Source: Annona cherimola (lineage: Eukaryota > Streptophyta > Magnoliopsida > Magnoliales > Annonaceae). From it: a stretch of DNA of 64,000 bases. The notes below the pieces were generated by a model. The model ran no database searches. It was not told the origin of the DNA and saw only the letters and a list, made by a program, of their open reading frames with translations. The translations under genes were made by a program, and so were the position numbers. The DNA lies in contig CM059972.1 in assembly GCA_030490835.1 (NCBI GenBank), positions 43,999,452 through 44,063,451 on the forward strand, read 5' to 3'. How positions within the stretch are numbered: position 1 is the stretch's first letter; every line of letters begins with the position of its first letter. Shown in pieces: positions 45,289 through 58,400 of this stretch.

Positions 45289-47508
45289 ATGAACAGTGTG
45301 GGCTTTTTGGGTCATGTTGTTTCTAAAGATGGAATATCTGTGGACCCGCATAAGATAGAGGCCGTGGTAAACTGGCCTAGGCCATCCAGTGTTACTGAGG
45401 TGAGAAGCTTTTTGGGTTTAGCAGGGTACTATAGGCGATTTGTGGAAGGGTTCTCTACCATTGCCACTCCGATGACGAAGCTCACACACAAAGGGGTAAA
45501 GTTCGAATGGACAGACAAGTGTGAAGAAGCATTTCAAGAGTTGAAGAGACGGTTAGTAGAAGCACCTGTGTTAACTGTACCTTCAGGAAATGGTGGATTT
45601 GTGATATATAGTGATGCATCAAAGAAGGGATTGGGATGTGTCCTTATGCAACATGGTAGGGTGATAGCCTATGCATCAAGACAATTGAGACCACATGAGG
45701 TGAATTATCCAACTCATGACTTGGAGTTAGCTGCAGTGATTTTTGCACTGAAAATATGGAGGCACTACTTATATGGCGGACGATGTGAAGTATATACTGA
45801 TCACAAAAGTTTGAAGTACATCTTTACTCAAAAGGAGTTAAATATGCGGCAACGAAGGTGGCTAGAGTTAATAAAAGATTATGACCTGAGTATTCATTAT
45901 CATCCAGGTAAAGCAAATGTTGTTGCAGATGCACTGAGTAGGAAATCTGGGAGTAGCATGGCTAGTTTACTTACTGGTCAAGAAAAATTATTTGAAGAAA
46001 TAAGAAGAATGGACTTGCATGTGTGTGTTGATGGGGTAGCAGCACAAATTAGCCAATTAAAGATTCAACCTACTCTGAGAGATGAAATTAGACAAGCACA
46101 AGAAGAAAGCCAAGATGAATCCTTTCAAAAGGTGAGAGAGAGAGCATTGAAAGGAGAATTGCAAGATTTTATAATTGGGGCCGATGGTATTATGAGATTC
46201 AGGGGTCGTATGGCCATTCCCAGGAGAGCTCAAATTTTACAAAAGATACTCGAAGAGGCACATTACTCACCTTACATGATTCACCCTGGGAGTACAAAGA
46301 TGTATCAGGATTTAAAGATGCACTATTGGTGGGATGGAATGAAGGGTGATGTGGCTAAGTATGTGGCCAAGTGTTTAACATGCCAGCAAGTCAAGGCCGA
46401 ACACCAGAGACCTGGAGGAGCATTGCAACCCATTGAAATTCCAAAGTGGAAGTGGGAAGGTATAGCGATGGACTTCATTGTTGGACTACCACGCACAGTG
46501 GCAGGATATGATAGTATTTGGGTTATTGTGGATAGATTGACTAAGGTGGCACATTTTATTGCTGTTAAAACCACTTTTACAGCTGAAAAGCTAGCATGGA
46601 TATATCATAAGGAGATCGTGAGACTCCATGGGGTGCCAATGTCTATCATCTCAGATCGGGGATCAGTGTTCACATCAAGGTTCTGGAAGGCTTTACATAG
46701 AGCAATGGGCACTCAATTGGATTTTAGCACTTCCTTCCATCCGCAGTCTGATGGCCAAACAGAACGAGTGAACCAACAGTTAGAAGATATGTTGAGAGCT
46801 TGTGTCTTGGAATGGGGTAGCACTTGGAGTGACCATCTGGCTTTGGCAGAATTTGCATACAACAATACTTATCATTCCAGCATTCAAATGGCTCCTTTTG
46901 AGGCATTGTATGGACGAAAATGTAGATCGCCACTTTGTTGGGATGAAGTGGGGGAGAGTACTATAGTTGGCCCTCAAATGATAGCAGACACAGTGGAGAA
47001 GGTATCACGAATTCGGGAACAGATCCGCATTGCCCAATCTCGTCAAAAGAGCTATGCAGATACTAGGAGGCGAGAGCTGGAGTTCCAAGTGGGAGATAAG
47101 GTATTTTTAAAGGTATCCCCAATGAAGGGTGTGGTTCGGTTTGGTACAAAAGGAAAATTAAGTCCAAGATATATTGGTCCCTACGAAATCTTGGAACGAG
47201 TTGGAAAGGTAGCATATCGCATTGCTTTGCCACCTTTCTTAGTCGGGGTGCATGATGTATTCCATGTCTCATCATTAAGGAAATATGAGCCAGACCCGTC
47301 ACATGTGCTCAAGCCTGAGGAAATACGAGTAGAAAAGAATTTGCAATATGTAGAGAGGCCAGTTCGAGTCTTAGATAGTAAGGAGAAACAATTGAGAAAC
47401 AAGACTATCAAGCTGCTTAAAATCCAGTGGAGTAACCATACAGAAGATGAGGCTACTTGGGAGTTGGAGGAGATAATGAGGGAGAAATATCCTTATTTAT
47501 GGGAATGA
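45289..47508 (+). pseudogene. RT end, RNase H, integrase and chromodomain of the Tekay-type element
   Basis: 739 codons, in frame with the preceding two. RNase H shows D109, E146, D171 and D214. Integrase has an intact H325-H332-C362-C365 zinc site and a D395, D456, E492 core with 35 residues between the last two. A GPY-type module ([10 protein letters not shown]) follows. The C-terminal residues ~685-739 form a chromodomain ([19 protein letters not shown]), which targets chromoviruses to heterochromatin. All catalytic residues are kept, so only the upstream stops impair the element. Confidence 0.93.
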
Positions 47509-47534
47509 TTGCAAGTTTCGAGGACGAAACTTTT

Positions 47535-47549
47535 ATAACGAGGGTAGTC
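47535..47549 (+). other. polypurine-tract region
   Basis: ATAACGAGGGTAGTC lies between the end of pol and the 3' LTR, after the family-typical TTTCGAGGACGAAAC. Only the AGGG part is purine-rich. Confidence 0.6.
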
Positions 47550-49313
47550 TGTGAGGACCAGGTATTTTTATTCTATTTTTATTATAACTTTTCTCTATTT
47601 ATAAGGTAACTTATGAACATGCTAGTAAGAATTTTACGATATTAATGGATACATAACATACATGGACACGACATTTAGGAGATGTATAGTGCATATGTGC
47701 ATGTATGATTAGCGTTCCATTGATGGGCACTACGACTATTGTTTCCTTCGCAGAGTAGGTACGGGGTTCGACCTGCCCGGTCAGGTCGCGGGGGTCAAGG
47801 GGGAGACGCCCCTTGCGGGGGTGCAGGGGGCAGCGCCCCTGAAGAAAATTTTAATTATTTAAGTCGTAGGAGTGGAAGAGTAAATTACCAAATGCGATTA
47901 GACCCGACTCATGCTCCGACCCGTCCTGGACCCGATCCCGACCCGATGGGGGTTCGATATGAAGCGAAGCCCGCGCGATAGACTCCATTTTCTCACCTCA
48001 CGCCCGACTGTTTTTCTTCTTCTTCTCTTCCCGATCTCTGCGTCTTCTCTTCTTTCTCTTCTACTCAGTACGATCTAGCAATAGATCTCTTCGAGAAAAC
48101 CCTACTGACTGCCTCGAAGGTGATCGATTTGAATCAAGGAAGCTCCAAATCTCTGCAAGCTAAGCCTAGGGTCGCTGTTTTGGGGAAAATCACGATCGAG
48201 GTAAGTAGATGTCGCCCTTTCTCGATTTAGTGATGAAATTTTATGTTGAACACGACATGAGGCTAGAGGAAATATGTAGAGCTTGACGACTCTATGGTAT
48301 TAGGAAATGGGTTCGTAACAGTTAGGGTTTATGGGAAATTTACTTTGAATGTGCGATTTTTATGATGTGAAAGATTTCCTAGAAGTTCTTATATTGTTGA
48401 AATGTGACGTGAATTGATTTGCCCCAAAAGAGAATACGAATCGAAGGTTATTTCATTTCGCGCCTATCATGTGTTTGATAAAATGCTTGTGTGACAGATC
48501 TATGTGTTGTATCTGAATTGTGTTGATGTTGTATGTGTGGTTTGCGATGTGTTTCATTGTCTGTTATGTATGATGCGTTATCTCAAATAGTTGGTTGTAA
48601 GGGTTGTTCATGGCCCCTGATTGACATGAGGAGAGGGTTGTTCATGGCCCTTGATGGACATGAGTAGATGATTGGTTGTGTTGGTCAATTTGTGTGTATG
48701 GTTATATGTATACGATCTTGGGAGTGGGTATTGGACCCATGTGTATTAGCTTCATCACTGTATGAGTATCCATCATTATGCTTATTTGCACTTTGTGCTA
48801 ACCACTATCTACTTACTGGGTCTATTTAGACTCATATTATTGTTATTGTGGTTTTAGATCGCAGGCCAGAAGGAGAACTTAAGGATGGGACAAGTTGAAG
48901 ATCAAACATGAGAGACCCTAGCACAATATGTTGATTCCAGTTCTTTTAGACTTGTGCTCTTTTGATAATCATATATGTAGACAATTACTTAGGCGGATTC
49001 GTTTTGACAACTTTAATGTATTTGGTATTTCAGATTGGATTATAATCCTTGTTGATGCACATATGCATGGCTATTATATCTGTTTGTTGTGTAAGGAAAA
49101 TATGTAATGATTTCCTTCTATAAAAATGTTCTTATTATATGAAGATGCAAGTATATAAATAGGATTGAATGTTACAGATGGAAATGTAATGATTATCAGG
49201 TCATGTATTCCATATGATCCCTTGTATGTTATGGGGAGATGCTGCCGAATTTTTCTATGATTGTGTAGCGCCGTTGATTAGTTATTGAGTATTTTTATGA
49301 ATGGGGCGTTACA
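47550..49313 (+). repeat. 3' LTR of the Tekay-type element
   Basis: 1764 bp, same length as the 5' LTR and no substitution seen on reading the two side by side. It is followed by the target duplication GTCGT. Confidence 0.96.
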
Positions 49314-50121
49314 GTCGTGCAACCTTTTTATTTGAGATGGAAATAGAGGCTAGAATTGGATATATGTTGTGAGGCTAATGAGTTGATTTATTTATTGACG
49401 TAGTGCATATTTGATGGTTTCAAAATGATTTGAATGTTGAATTCTTTATGCCAAGTATCGACTTTGATGAATTGGGGCTAAACCCTTTTGAAATATGTTA
49501 GTAATGTATTTAACTTGATTTTGTGAAATTACATGATGCATTAGTTATGTGTGATTTTAGCATGAACATGATGCATATGACGTGAGTGATACTCATTAAT
49601 AGTTGCATAGGGTTATTCATGACCCTTTATTGACATGGACATTGTTGTTCATGGCCCTTGATGGACATGAGTTTCATATGGTTATGTGTGCTTTGACATG
49701 ACATGATATGATGATGTAAGGCTAGTGAGAACCCGGTATTTGCATTGCATGTTGTGACATAACATATGATGAATTTGTCATGGGTCTTCTATTGTTTTTA
49801 TCAATCATACTTGCTTACTGAGTTTTCCTGACTTGCATGTTTATTTTTTAATATTTTTGACAGGACTGACATTACGGGTACATAACTATAAACTAGGTCT
49901 TGTTGATTCCTAGCTAAGGTAGGTTACTATAGTTAAAAGTTATATAGTTTTAAATTGTAGTTTTGAGATTAATGCGTTAATAAAATGAAAAATATATGAG
50001 CGTATGTAAATTATTTTGAGCAGTGGGATGTATTAAATATTAGTTTGTGGTTTATGGATGTATGACCTATTAAGGCCTTCATAATATATTTGGAGTTTAT
50101 AAAAGTGTATTTTACTTTTTT

Positions 50122-50921
50122 TGTGAAACCCCAACCTATGTAGGACTCAATGGGATGCATTGAACATATATACATAATTTATATGTGATGAAAATGAATT
50201 TTGAATGATTTTTGTTAATTATGCCACATTTCGAATTAAGGTTTCCATTGGAAATGGTGATTAAAAATTTAATTGCCGGAGCCCAAAATGAGTTGGCATG
50301 ACCCAAGGGACTTGATGAGGACTTAAAGGTGACAATATGTCATAAATAATTATCCTAAAGTGTATGGTTTGATTTATGAGAATTTAAAGGATAATTATCA
50401 AGTTTAGTGAAAAAATCATAGAAAATTCATAACTTGACGCCTACACGACGGATTTCGATGAAATTTGAAAGGTAAGCTCATAACGGTGGGCCCAATATTG
50501 TGAATAGATTGGATTAAGGGAATTATGATGGGATTAGGGTGATAATTAATTATTTTTATCCTCAAATCCAAAAGATAAATTCAAGTGGTCATAAGTGGAG
50601 TTAGAAAACTCGGTTTGAGATGAAACTTGAAACGATTGAATAAAATTATGAAATCTATGATATGAATGGAATGGATTAAGCTAATTGTCATTGTATTTTC
50701 TTAATCACAAAAAGACGAAAGTCATTAAATGCAAGTCAAGGTAGGAAGCTTCATGGACGTTGCAATGAGGGCAATTTGGGAAGGTGAAAATGGAATTTAC
50801 TAAAATGCCCTAGGGGTTGCTTGAGCACCAAGAAAAGTGGCAAATAAAAGGAGGAAAGAGGGGGAGCATGGGGCTGGACGTTCCAGCAAAAGAGAGAGAG
50901 AAGGAGAAAGAGAGAGAGAGG

Positions 50922-50987
<66 letters not shown>

Positions 50988-53900
50988 AGGAAAAAGGGAG
51001 AAAAAAAGGGAATTTTCTCCAAGGATCAGCTAGGGCACGTCCAACCCAGCAAGGAAGAGGATAAAAAAGGACGAAAAGGAGAAGGAAAAGAGGAAGGCAA
51101 GGCTTGGTAGCAGCTCGGGAAGCTCGGGGCAAAGAATCGACGAAATTGGGTAAGTACCCGTTGAGTTTAAGCCTTCCAATTTTCAAGTTTCCTTCTTGAT
51201 TTTGAACCATGATTTAAATTCATAAAAGACCTCTTAAAGAACATGTTTCAAGGATTAAATATTCTTATCTAAATGAGTTGATTTATAAAGTTTAATTTGG
51301 GGATTAATCAGCCCATATTATTCAATCTACCCTCATGTGTAGTAAATCTGGACCTGGAAAGGAAAATATGGAAGAAATAGTTAATGAATGAGTTTTAGCA
51401 TTAAAAGTTGTTAGAAGACTCATTATGTGGTCATTAAGTAACGAAAATTGTTTTAGCTTAAAATGATAAGCACGTTGCAAATTAAAAATCTGGGAAAATC
51501 AACCTGGATAGGATTGAACGGGTGGCAGGTTCAGCTGCACAAAATGATTTGTAATAATTTTTATACAAGGAATTTTGGGCTGAAAATTTTACAGGATATA
51601 TAAGACATATTGAGGATCACACAAAAAAAAATAAAATTAGGTTTTGATTTTTATAAATATGCCCCATAATTTACGTGATTCAGGTTGTATAAAAAGAGAT
51701 GCTGCTGTCCAGCAGAGTAAAAATACTAAAATAAATAGAAATACGAAATATTTCATACTGAAAAATTTATTTTGGTTAATAAATGTATTATTAAGGTATT
51801 GTGGAAATTTCAGATCAAAAATACCTGATTTGATTTTAATTCAAGATTTTGAGAATTCAGTGTGCCTGAATTCAGCACTATGGACAGCTTAAGGAATAAA
51901 TCAAGATAAATGTTAAATTTCAGGTTTTGTGATGGAATTTAATTTATAATGTGATATAAACAAGTGATTATGAGGGTTTAACCTATTAGAGGTAAACAAG
52001 ATTACCCTAAATATGATTTTTTGAAGATATGCAAAGGGATGTCCAAAGAGGGGTGCAAAGGGTACCCAAGATGTATATGAAAGTTGCTGTATGGAAACCA
52101 TTTGATTATGGAATTCTAATATATGTTAATACCCTAAGTTTGGGTTAAGAAAATCATGGTTTAAGGCTGAAAAATTTGGATTAAAAATCTGTTTTGACCA
52201 TGTTGCTAAAGAGAGCATTGAAACGACGAAAAACGGGTTCTAAAGTTGCTATTTTGGGAACCGTATGATAAATGGATTAAAATTTCAAAAACTAACCCTG
52301 AATTATTTTTTAATTAAGGGGTTTAATCATGCTGAATTGAGATACAAGTTTCTGTTTTGAAAAAGTTTAAGAAACACATAAGTATGTGTTGAAAAATGGA
52401 CTTGTATGGAAGGCTAAGCATGAATGGATGATATATGATTTATGTGAAGTTGCTAAAATGAAAAATATGCATGAATATGTGATGAAATGCATAAGGATGT
52501 TGCTGTATGATTAGATTTTGATTATCTCAAATTTTGAGATTTAATTATGAAGCTTAAGACGTCATTCATATGCTTAGAATGAGCATGGACATAGAAAAGG
52601 TGAAAAATAAATGATAAATGATAAATGGAAGGTAATGAATCTCCATATGATGAATTATGGATGGTTGTTATGTTTATGAATGAATACCCTACCTATGGGT
52701 TGAGGACATGATGAGGAATGAATGTTATGATGCACAAGTGAGATGTATGTATACCTGACTTGGAATTCAAGTTAGTTATGAATGTTAATGGATTATGGGT
52801 TAGAAAACTGAGTTGAATGCAAGCAAAAGAAAGTATATGAATGCTATGTCATTCTTATATGTATAGGCAAAGACAAAGGGATAAGCGAAATGGAAAGCTA
52901 AGCAAGCAAGGTAAGCAAGCAGCTTTCTAAAAGAGTTTTGTTTTAAATATTTTCCAAGTTGTTTAAGGATGACCATTCCTTTTCTTTATGCGTATTGAAA
53001 TGTTATTTTTATTGAAATAAATGATTGCTTACTGTTTCGCAATTATGCATGAAATGTGATGAAACATGAATTTATATGAAGTTTCATTGAAATGATGTTT
53101 AAAGAGAGATGATGCAAAAAATTCTCTACATGAGAATGACAAGTTCCATGTGTAAGGGAGTATATAATGCCGGGGTGACTAAAAGTCATGCATGGAATAG
53201 AAGTCAAGTAGGCTAGTCGAGGTAGTAAGTAGACAAGGAGTCCCCCTTGACGTTGCCAAGTCGTTAGGTCCGGCGACAAGGATGGAAAGGACCATGCTAT
53301 GAAAGAATATTCCCCGTGCTAGCGTATCATCACATGAAGGATAATGTCATGAATGAAAATGATGAATTTGCACATCCAATGTTTATGAAATGCCCAAAAA
53401 ATGGGATTTACAAATGGTTTACATGAATGGTTTTAATGAATGATTTTCATGAATGATTTATGAAAAAGTTTATGCTCTGCAGGTAGTTGATCACTTGCTA
53501 AGTGTCTCTACTGAATGGAGGGAAATGTTTTTAAAGAATATTGCCTTCAAAAATGAATTTTCTTAAAAAATATACAGCTTGCGTATTGAGTTGAATTTCA
53601 ACTCACGTTTTGTTTTCCAAACCCAAAGACAGGTGAAAGGAAAGAGGCAAGGAGCACAGGTGGAGATTCAAGGATGAACGAATTTCCATGAGTACCTGTA
53701 TATGAATTTATGAATGTTAACAATTAAATTGTTATTCAATGTTGTAGAAGGATTATGTTATGTTTTATGCCTATGGATTGGTGAAAATTTTTTATGGGTA
53801 AATGCTAAGGCATGAAATATGCTGATATGATTAAGTATGAAGATTATGAGATGACATGTTAAATTCTCCAATGATTTAATGGCCTAAAATGGCATTTACT

Positions 53901-54060
53901 GGAAATTGGTATGACATGATATGAAATCCTAAGGAGTTAGGATTAAGTGGATAATTATCCAATAAGAACCCGCCGCGTGATCAGGGCAACAATCCTGATT
54001 CACATTTACCAATCGATAGATCCTGAGGTAAGGATGTGACGCTCGGGCTAAGGCGCCACA
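50122..54060 (+). mobile_element. giant solo LTR F2 (3.9 kb)
   Basis: TGTGAAACCCC...AAGGCGCCACA, flanked by TTTTTT on both sides (50116-50121 and 54061-54066). A purine-rich block 50880-51149 ends at GG|GTAAGT. A 44-bp mini-exon lies at 52867-52910. CAGGGCAACAATCCTGATT is near 53977. No primer site, ORF or second LTR follows, so it is a solo LTR. It lies inside F0. Confidence 0.85.
50889..50991. repeat. (GA)n microsatellite in LTR F2
   Basis: AGAGAG runs with an uninterrupted stretch of ~50 bp (50929-50981), located in the purine-rich block upstream of the donor-like site. ORFs on both strands here are repeat translations. Confidence 0.95.
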
Positions 54061-54318
54061 TTTTTTGTGGTTAGTAGTCTTATTTCCATGCATAGATAAT
54101 AATGATGATTGAGTTATAATTGGTGGAAATAATGCGATTTGTGTAGTTTTTACTACCATGTACTATAAGATGAATTAGTTGTTGATACATAAGGTGGTCA
54201 TATGTGGATTTTCATATGGATGTGGTCCTTTACCTCCTAAATTAGAACAGATCCTGAGGATATACTGCCAGATCTTTGTCATCTGCCAGTTCAAGGCAGT
54301 AGCCAGTAGGGCGCTACA

Positions 54319-55177
54319 ACTGCACTGCTCATAAGATGCAATTTGGAATGTCTCCATATCAACTGGTGTATGGCAAGGGTTGCCATCTCCCTCTTAAGCT
54401 AAAACCCAATGCATTTTAAGCAATCAAGTCGCTAAATTTAAATATGCAACAAGTAGGACAAAGATGGTTGTTATATATATATATACATTTACAATCATCT
54501 CAATTTCTATTACATTCAAGCATCGAGATATTCCTATTTAATTTTCAGGAAGACCTAGTGCTCCCATTTATTTTTCATGGAGACATACTGCTCTAATAAA
54601 AACGTTAGGGAGGCACATTGCTCCCAATATACTAGGTTCAAAATCACCCATGTGGGGATTTGAATTGAAGACCATCACATCACGAGGTAGTGTCTTCACC
54701 AGTTGGGATGGCGCTGAGTTGGCGGAAGATGGTGGTTGTTTCAATTAAATGTAACTTAATGAATTTTGATTGCAAGCTTACAAAAATACAAAAATCTACA
54801 AGGAAAAGGTAAAAAGATGGCATGATAGCGAAATCTTGCCATGAAGTTTGGAACTTAGTCAAAAGGTTCTTTTTTTTCAATTCTAGATTGAAGTTGTTTC
54901 TTGAAATGCTCAAATCACTGCGGTCTGGTCCATTAATGATATTAAAGGCTTTAAATCATGGAACCACTGAAGTTTTTGATGAAAAATCAAATAATAATTG
55001 CATTGCTAATGGGTAGAGATTGAAGCACTATATGAATGAGAACTTAGTAGAAACAAGGAACCCATTGCATTACTAGACATGTCTTAAGGTAGGAAGTTTG
55101 GCTGACGATATAAATTTAACACTGAATGGGAGATAACCCATTAAATTATTTTTGGTGAACATTTTTTTGTGCAAGTC
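54319..55177 (+). pseudogene. Athila-like integrase, distal part
   Basis: Directly after the F0 duplication the frame reads the conserved FGMSPYQLVYGKGCHLPL block and runs to ~54470. It is interrupted by a SINE and continues ~54733-55060 with the integrase C-terminal region (LFNSRLKLF-like, SGPLMILKALNHGT, then the RLKHY end). Several stops are present. It joins in frame and in content with the part that ends at 28570. About 100 bases of non-coding sequence follow before the E-type hairpin at 55178. Confidence 0.82.
54473..54732 (-). mobile_element. tRNA-derived SINE
   Basis: 260 bp flanked by perfect 8-bp duplications TGGTTGTT (54465-54472 and 54733-54740). Read on the minus strand, the 5' part has a box-A-like CCCAACTGGTGAAGAC and a box-B-like AATTCAAATCCCC at suitable spacing for a tRNA-type pol III promoter. 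The 3' end is a (TA)n tail. It sits in the Athila integrase frame, which resumes cleanly after it. Confidence 0.75.
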
Positions 55178-55414
55178 ATAACTCTACAAAAATAGAGTTA
55201 TCAATGCTTTTTTGCACTCATTTTGAATACTAGTTTGAGAAATAATACATGGATTTGCGTAAAAATTACATTAAGTTACAGTAGCTGCATTTTATATGTG
55301 TGGTTTTAGAATTTTTGTATTTTTAGTGAAATTCATATCATTTAGGTGGTTTTAATTTCAATCATGTAGGAGCATATTTACTTATTTTTTATTTTTCTTT
55401 ATAAGAAAGGGAAA
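55178..55414 (-). repeat. 'E' repeat, reverse tail fragment
   Basis: Begins with the hairpin ATAACTCT...AGAGTTAT. Complemented, it matches the tails of copies A and C (CTAGTATTCAAAATGAGTGC, then AT-rich text with AAAAATAAGTAAAT). It follows the Athila integrase end and abuts the forward head of copy C. It could be the start of the element's 3' LTR, cut short. Confidence 0.5.
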
Positions 55415-55460
55415 GTGATGAGCTGTATATAAGTTTAATTAAAATGCTTGTTTTAACACA

Positions 55461-58400
55461 TGTGAAACCCCGAATTTTAAGCTTAATAAATATAGCTTGA
55501 AATCGTCTAAAGGATAAAAATCGAAATCTCATAAAATGAAGGGTTTAGGTGTAACCCATATGGGAAATGAAAATTAGTGGAAAAAATAATTAAGTAAAGT
55601 AGGGATTAGCGATAATCACGGAAAGACAAAAATGGATGGAGAATGCTTAGGCGGCAACTTATTAAAATTCATTTTTCATGTCATTTTGGAAATTAAAGAA
55701 TATGGTTAAATCGAGAATTTCTTAGGAAATTCATATTGGACAATGTTGAAGTCCAATTGAGATGAAATTTTAAGGATAACTTGATCATGAGGTAACTTAC
55801 GTGATCAACAGTGGAATTTTGAAAATTATGATTAAAAATATTATTATCATAATTGATGTTATGAATTAGCTTCAAAAGACCATAAGTTGGTCTATAATGA
55901 TTATTTCAAGATGAAAATTTTTATGGGTTATGAAGAATTATTTAGAATAATTATGAAAATTTCAAAATTCACATTTGAAATGTATGTGAATTTTGTGGAG
56001 ACATATATATGTCTATTTTTTAATAATTAAATAAAAATAGGTACACAACTCTGATTAAGGTGAAATTTTAAGAGAGCTCAAATTAATATGCCCAATTAAT
56101 GAAGGAATAAAATTTTGGAAAACATGTCTCCAATATTTTAAAAAGAGATTTTTTATCTAAATATGAATTAGTTAATTAAAATAAAATAAATTTTTTTTCA
56201 AAATTCTGAAAGGTACATTTTGTATATATATTAATAAGAAAATTTTTCATAATATATAAGTGTGTATGTAGGCAGTTATGATTTAATTTATTAATACTAG
56301 AATTTTCGTTAAAAAAAAATTTTTGCACGTGAAGAAAATTCGCTGGCAGCAATGGTGATTATGTGGACAACAATAATATGACGGTGGTACATGAAGTAGG
56401 AGCTGTCCAAAATTTGATGATGGACGGATTAACTGTCCTATAATTTTCTGTATAATTTTTACTGGTTAATTGATGAATTGCTCAAAACTGTTTAAAGATG
56501 GAATTTTTCTCCATCTGATTTCACGTTGAATTAGTAAATTGGAATGATAAAAATGATAGGCGTGAAAATAGATTCGAAACAGATTTTTAAATCTGTATAA
56601 ACCATGTTTAATATATGATTTATGGATGATGAAAGAAAGGTTGTAAATTTCTAAAAATTTAGACAGGCATGAGTTGTTTCTTTAATTTATTGAATATTAA
56701 TCCATGCATATATAATCTTTAATTAAGTGTTAAAATGATTTATTGGTTCGATAAAATATGACTCCCAATCAAGTGACGTCAAAAATAGCTAGGCTAAAAT
56801 GTTTGAATTTACATGGCCTAAATAGCCATGAAATAATGAGTATATTTATAAATGTTTAAAAATAAATTTTAAATTCTGTTCTAATCATGTTTAATTAGTG
56901 ATTTAAAAATGACAGAAAAATGGTTACTAGTAGCCAAGTGTATAAATGTGAATAGGAGATAGTTGTATGAGATGAAACATACATAAGTTAGAAAAATAAG
57001 TTCATTATTCAAGCATGGAATGTTATAAGTAGTCCTTTTCATTTGTATAGGAAAAGAAAAAATAAAAATAGAAGGTACAAGTTGACTACGTAGGTAAGCA
57101 AGCAGCCCTTTTGAAAATATAATTTTACTCTGCAATCTTAAATTGTTTTGGAAATTGCTTCGTTAGAAGCAAATTCCTTTAATGTTGAAAAATATTGAAA
57201 TGAAAATGTTGAAAAAGGTTGTGTTGAAAGGAAAATGAGATTTTAAAATGATATTTGAAATAAATGTTTTAGAATAGTTTTATTACAAGGTTTTGAAGTA
57301 TTTTAATGATATGTTTCAAAGGTTCTCTAAATATTGGATTATTTTAGAATTTTCAAAATCTATTGTTCGAGAAGGATTTAAGGAAGGCCAACACGATAAA
57401 TTAAATGGAAAAATGATTTGAGTAATGTTTAAAGGATTATACAAGACTATCACATATAGAAATGAACAATAAGACAGGTGGACAAAAGTATAAGATATTA
57501 GATGAAAGCATGTACTTGCATGTCCTTTGATCATAAAAAAACCTATAAATGGGAAAAACATTTGTATGAAAAATCTTTTAGTTTCAAATATTTTTAACGG
57601 CGTTTTATCATTCAAAGATTATTTACAAAATGGTTAGAAAATATTGTTATTTCAAATATTTTCCTTGAATACTTCAAAGGATTAATGAAATATAAATGTT
57701 TTAATGTTGGCCATTCTTACAAAATGTTTTGCGTATAGAATTCGTTAACATGGGTTAAGCCTAGTTTTCAAGATTTGAAAGGAGTACGGGCTGAGGTCTA
57801 TAGTATTTTATGAAAGAATCTAGCATCAAGTTTTCAGAAAAAGGACACAGACTGTGGTCTGTGGTTTTTATAGAATCATGCTAGCATGTGAATGTGAAGG
57901 AAAAGTGTACGCAAGGATTATGTACTAGGTCTACTGTAAAGGATATGCAAGCTGGACGCGGTTGCAAATTGGGTCCCCTTTGCATAGGCCAAGTCGCTTG
58001 AATAAGGCTAAATGCCGGCGATGCCCTCCCTGAAATGGGAGATGGACACGGATAGCCGCCTGACTCGTGGTCTATCACCTGGAAGGGTTTCTCTCCTAAG
58101 AAAGGATGATCACTTGATAAATGCCACCTACCAGATGGACAAAAACGTATTGCATGTTGCATATGCTTAAAAAGGGTTTTATGAAAAGTATTTTAGGACA
58201 TGAGAATGTCTTATGAGAAAAGGAGTTTTGATGAAAAATATTTTAGGACATGAGAATGTCCTATGAGAAAAGGAGTTTTAATGAAAAATATTTTAGAACA
58301 TAAATAAGTCTATGGAAAAAGAATTTATATGTCAAGTTTTACAAGCATATGTTTGCCATGAATTGGGATTATGAAATGTTTATGAAAGGTTTTTATGAAA

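Larger units (their letters stand above)
40615..49313 (+). mobile_element. complete Tekay/Del-type chromovirus (Ty3/gypsy)
   Basis: 8699 bp: 5' LTR 40615-42378, tRNA-iMet primer site, one gag-pol frame 42583-47508, purine-rich tract, 3' LTR 47550-49313, and target duplication GTCGT (40610-40614 and 49314-49318). All expected domains are present in order: gag, two zinc knuckles, protease, RT, RNase H, integrase, chromodomain. The LTRs are equal in length and I saw no difference between them by eye, so insertion is recent. Two in-frame TAA codons interrupt the frame. It sits inside solo LTR F0. Confidence 0.96.
28571..54318 (+). mobile_element. giant solo LTR F0 (about 4 kb of own sequence), carrying nested insertions
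   Basis: Starts TATGACACCCAAGG (TG to TA), ends GGGCGCTACA, flanked by ACCGC (28566-28570) and ACTGC (54319-54323), a duplication differing by one transition. Its own sequence is 28571-30060, 39184-40614, 49314-50121 and 54061-54318, together ~4.0 kb. This matches F2 (3.9 kb). Insertions are R2, the Tekay element and F2. On both sides lies Athila integrase in one continuing frame, which independently supports the ends. No internal region remains. Confidence 0.75.

Noticed and set aside
50817..51110. ORFs of Arg/Glu and Ser/Leu repeats
   Set aside because: Translations of the (GA)n microsatellite.
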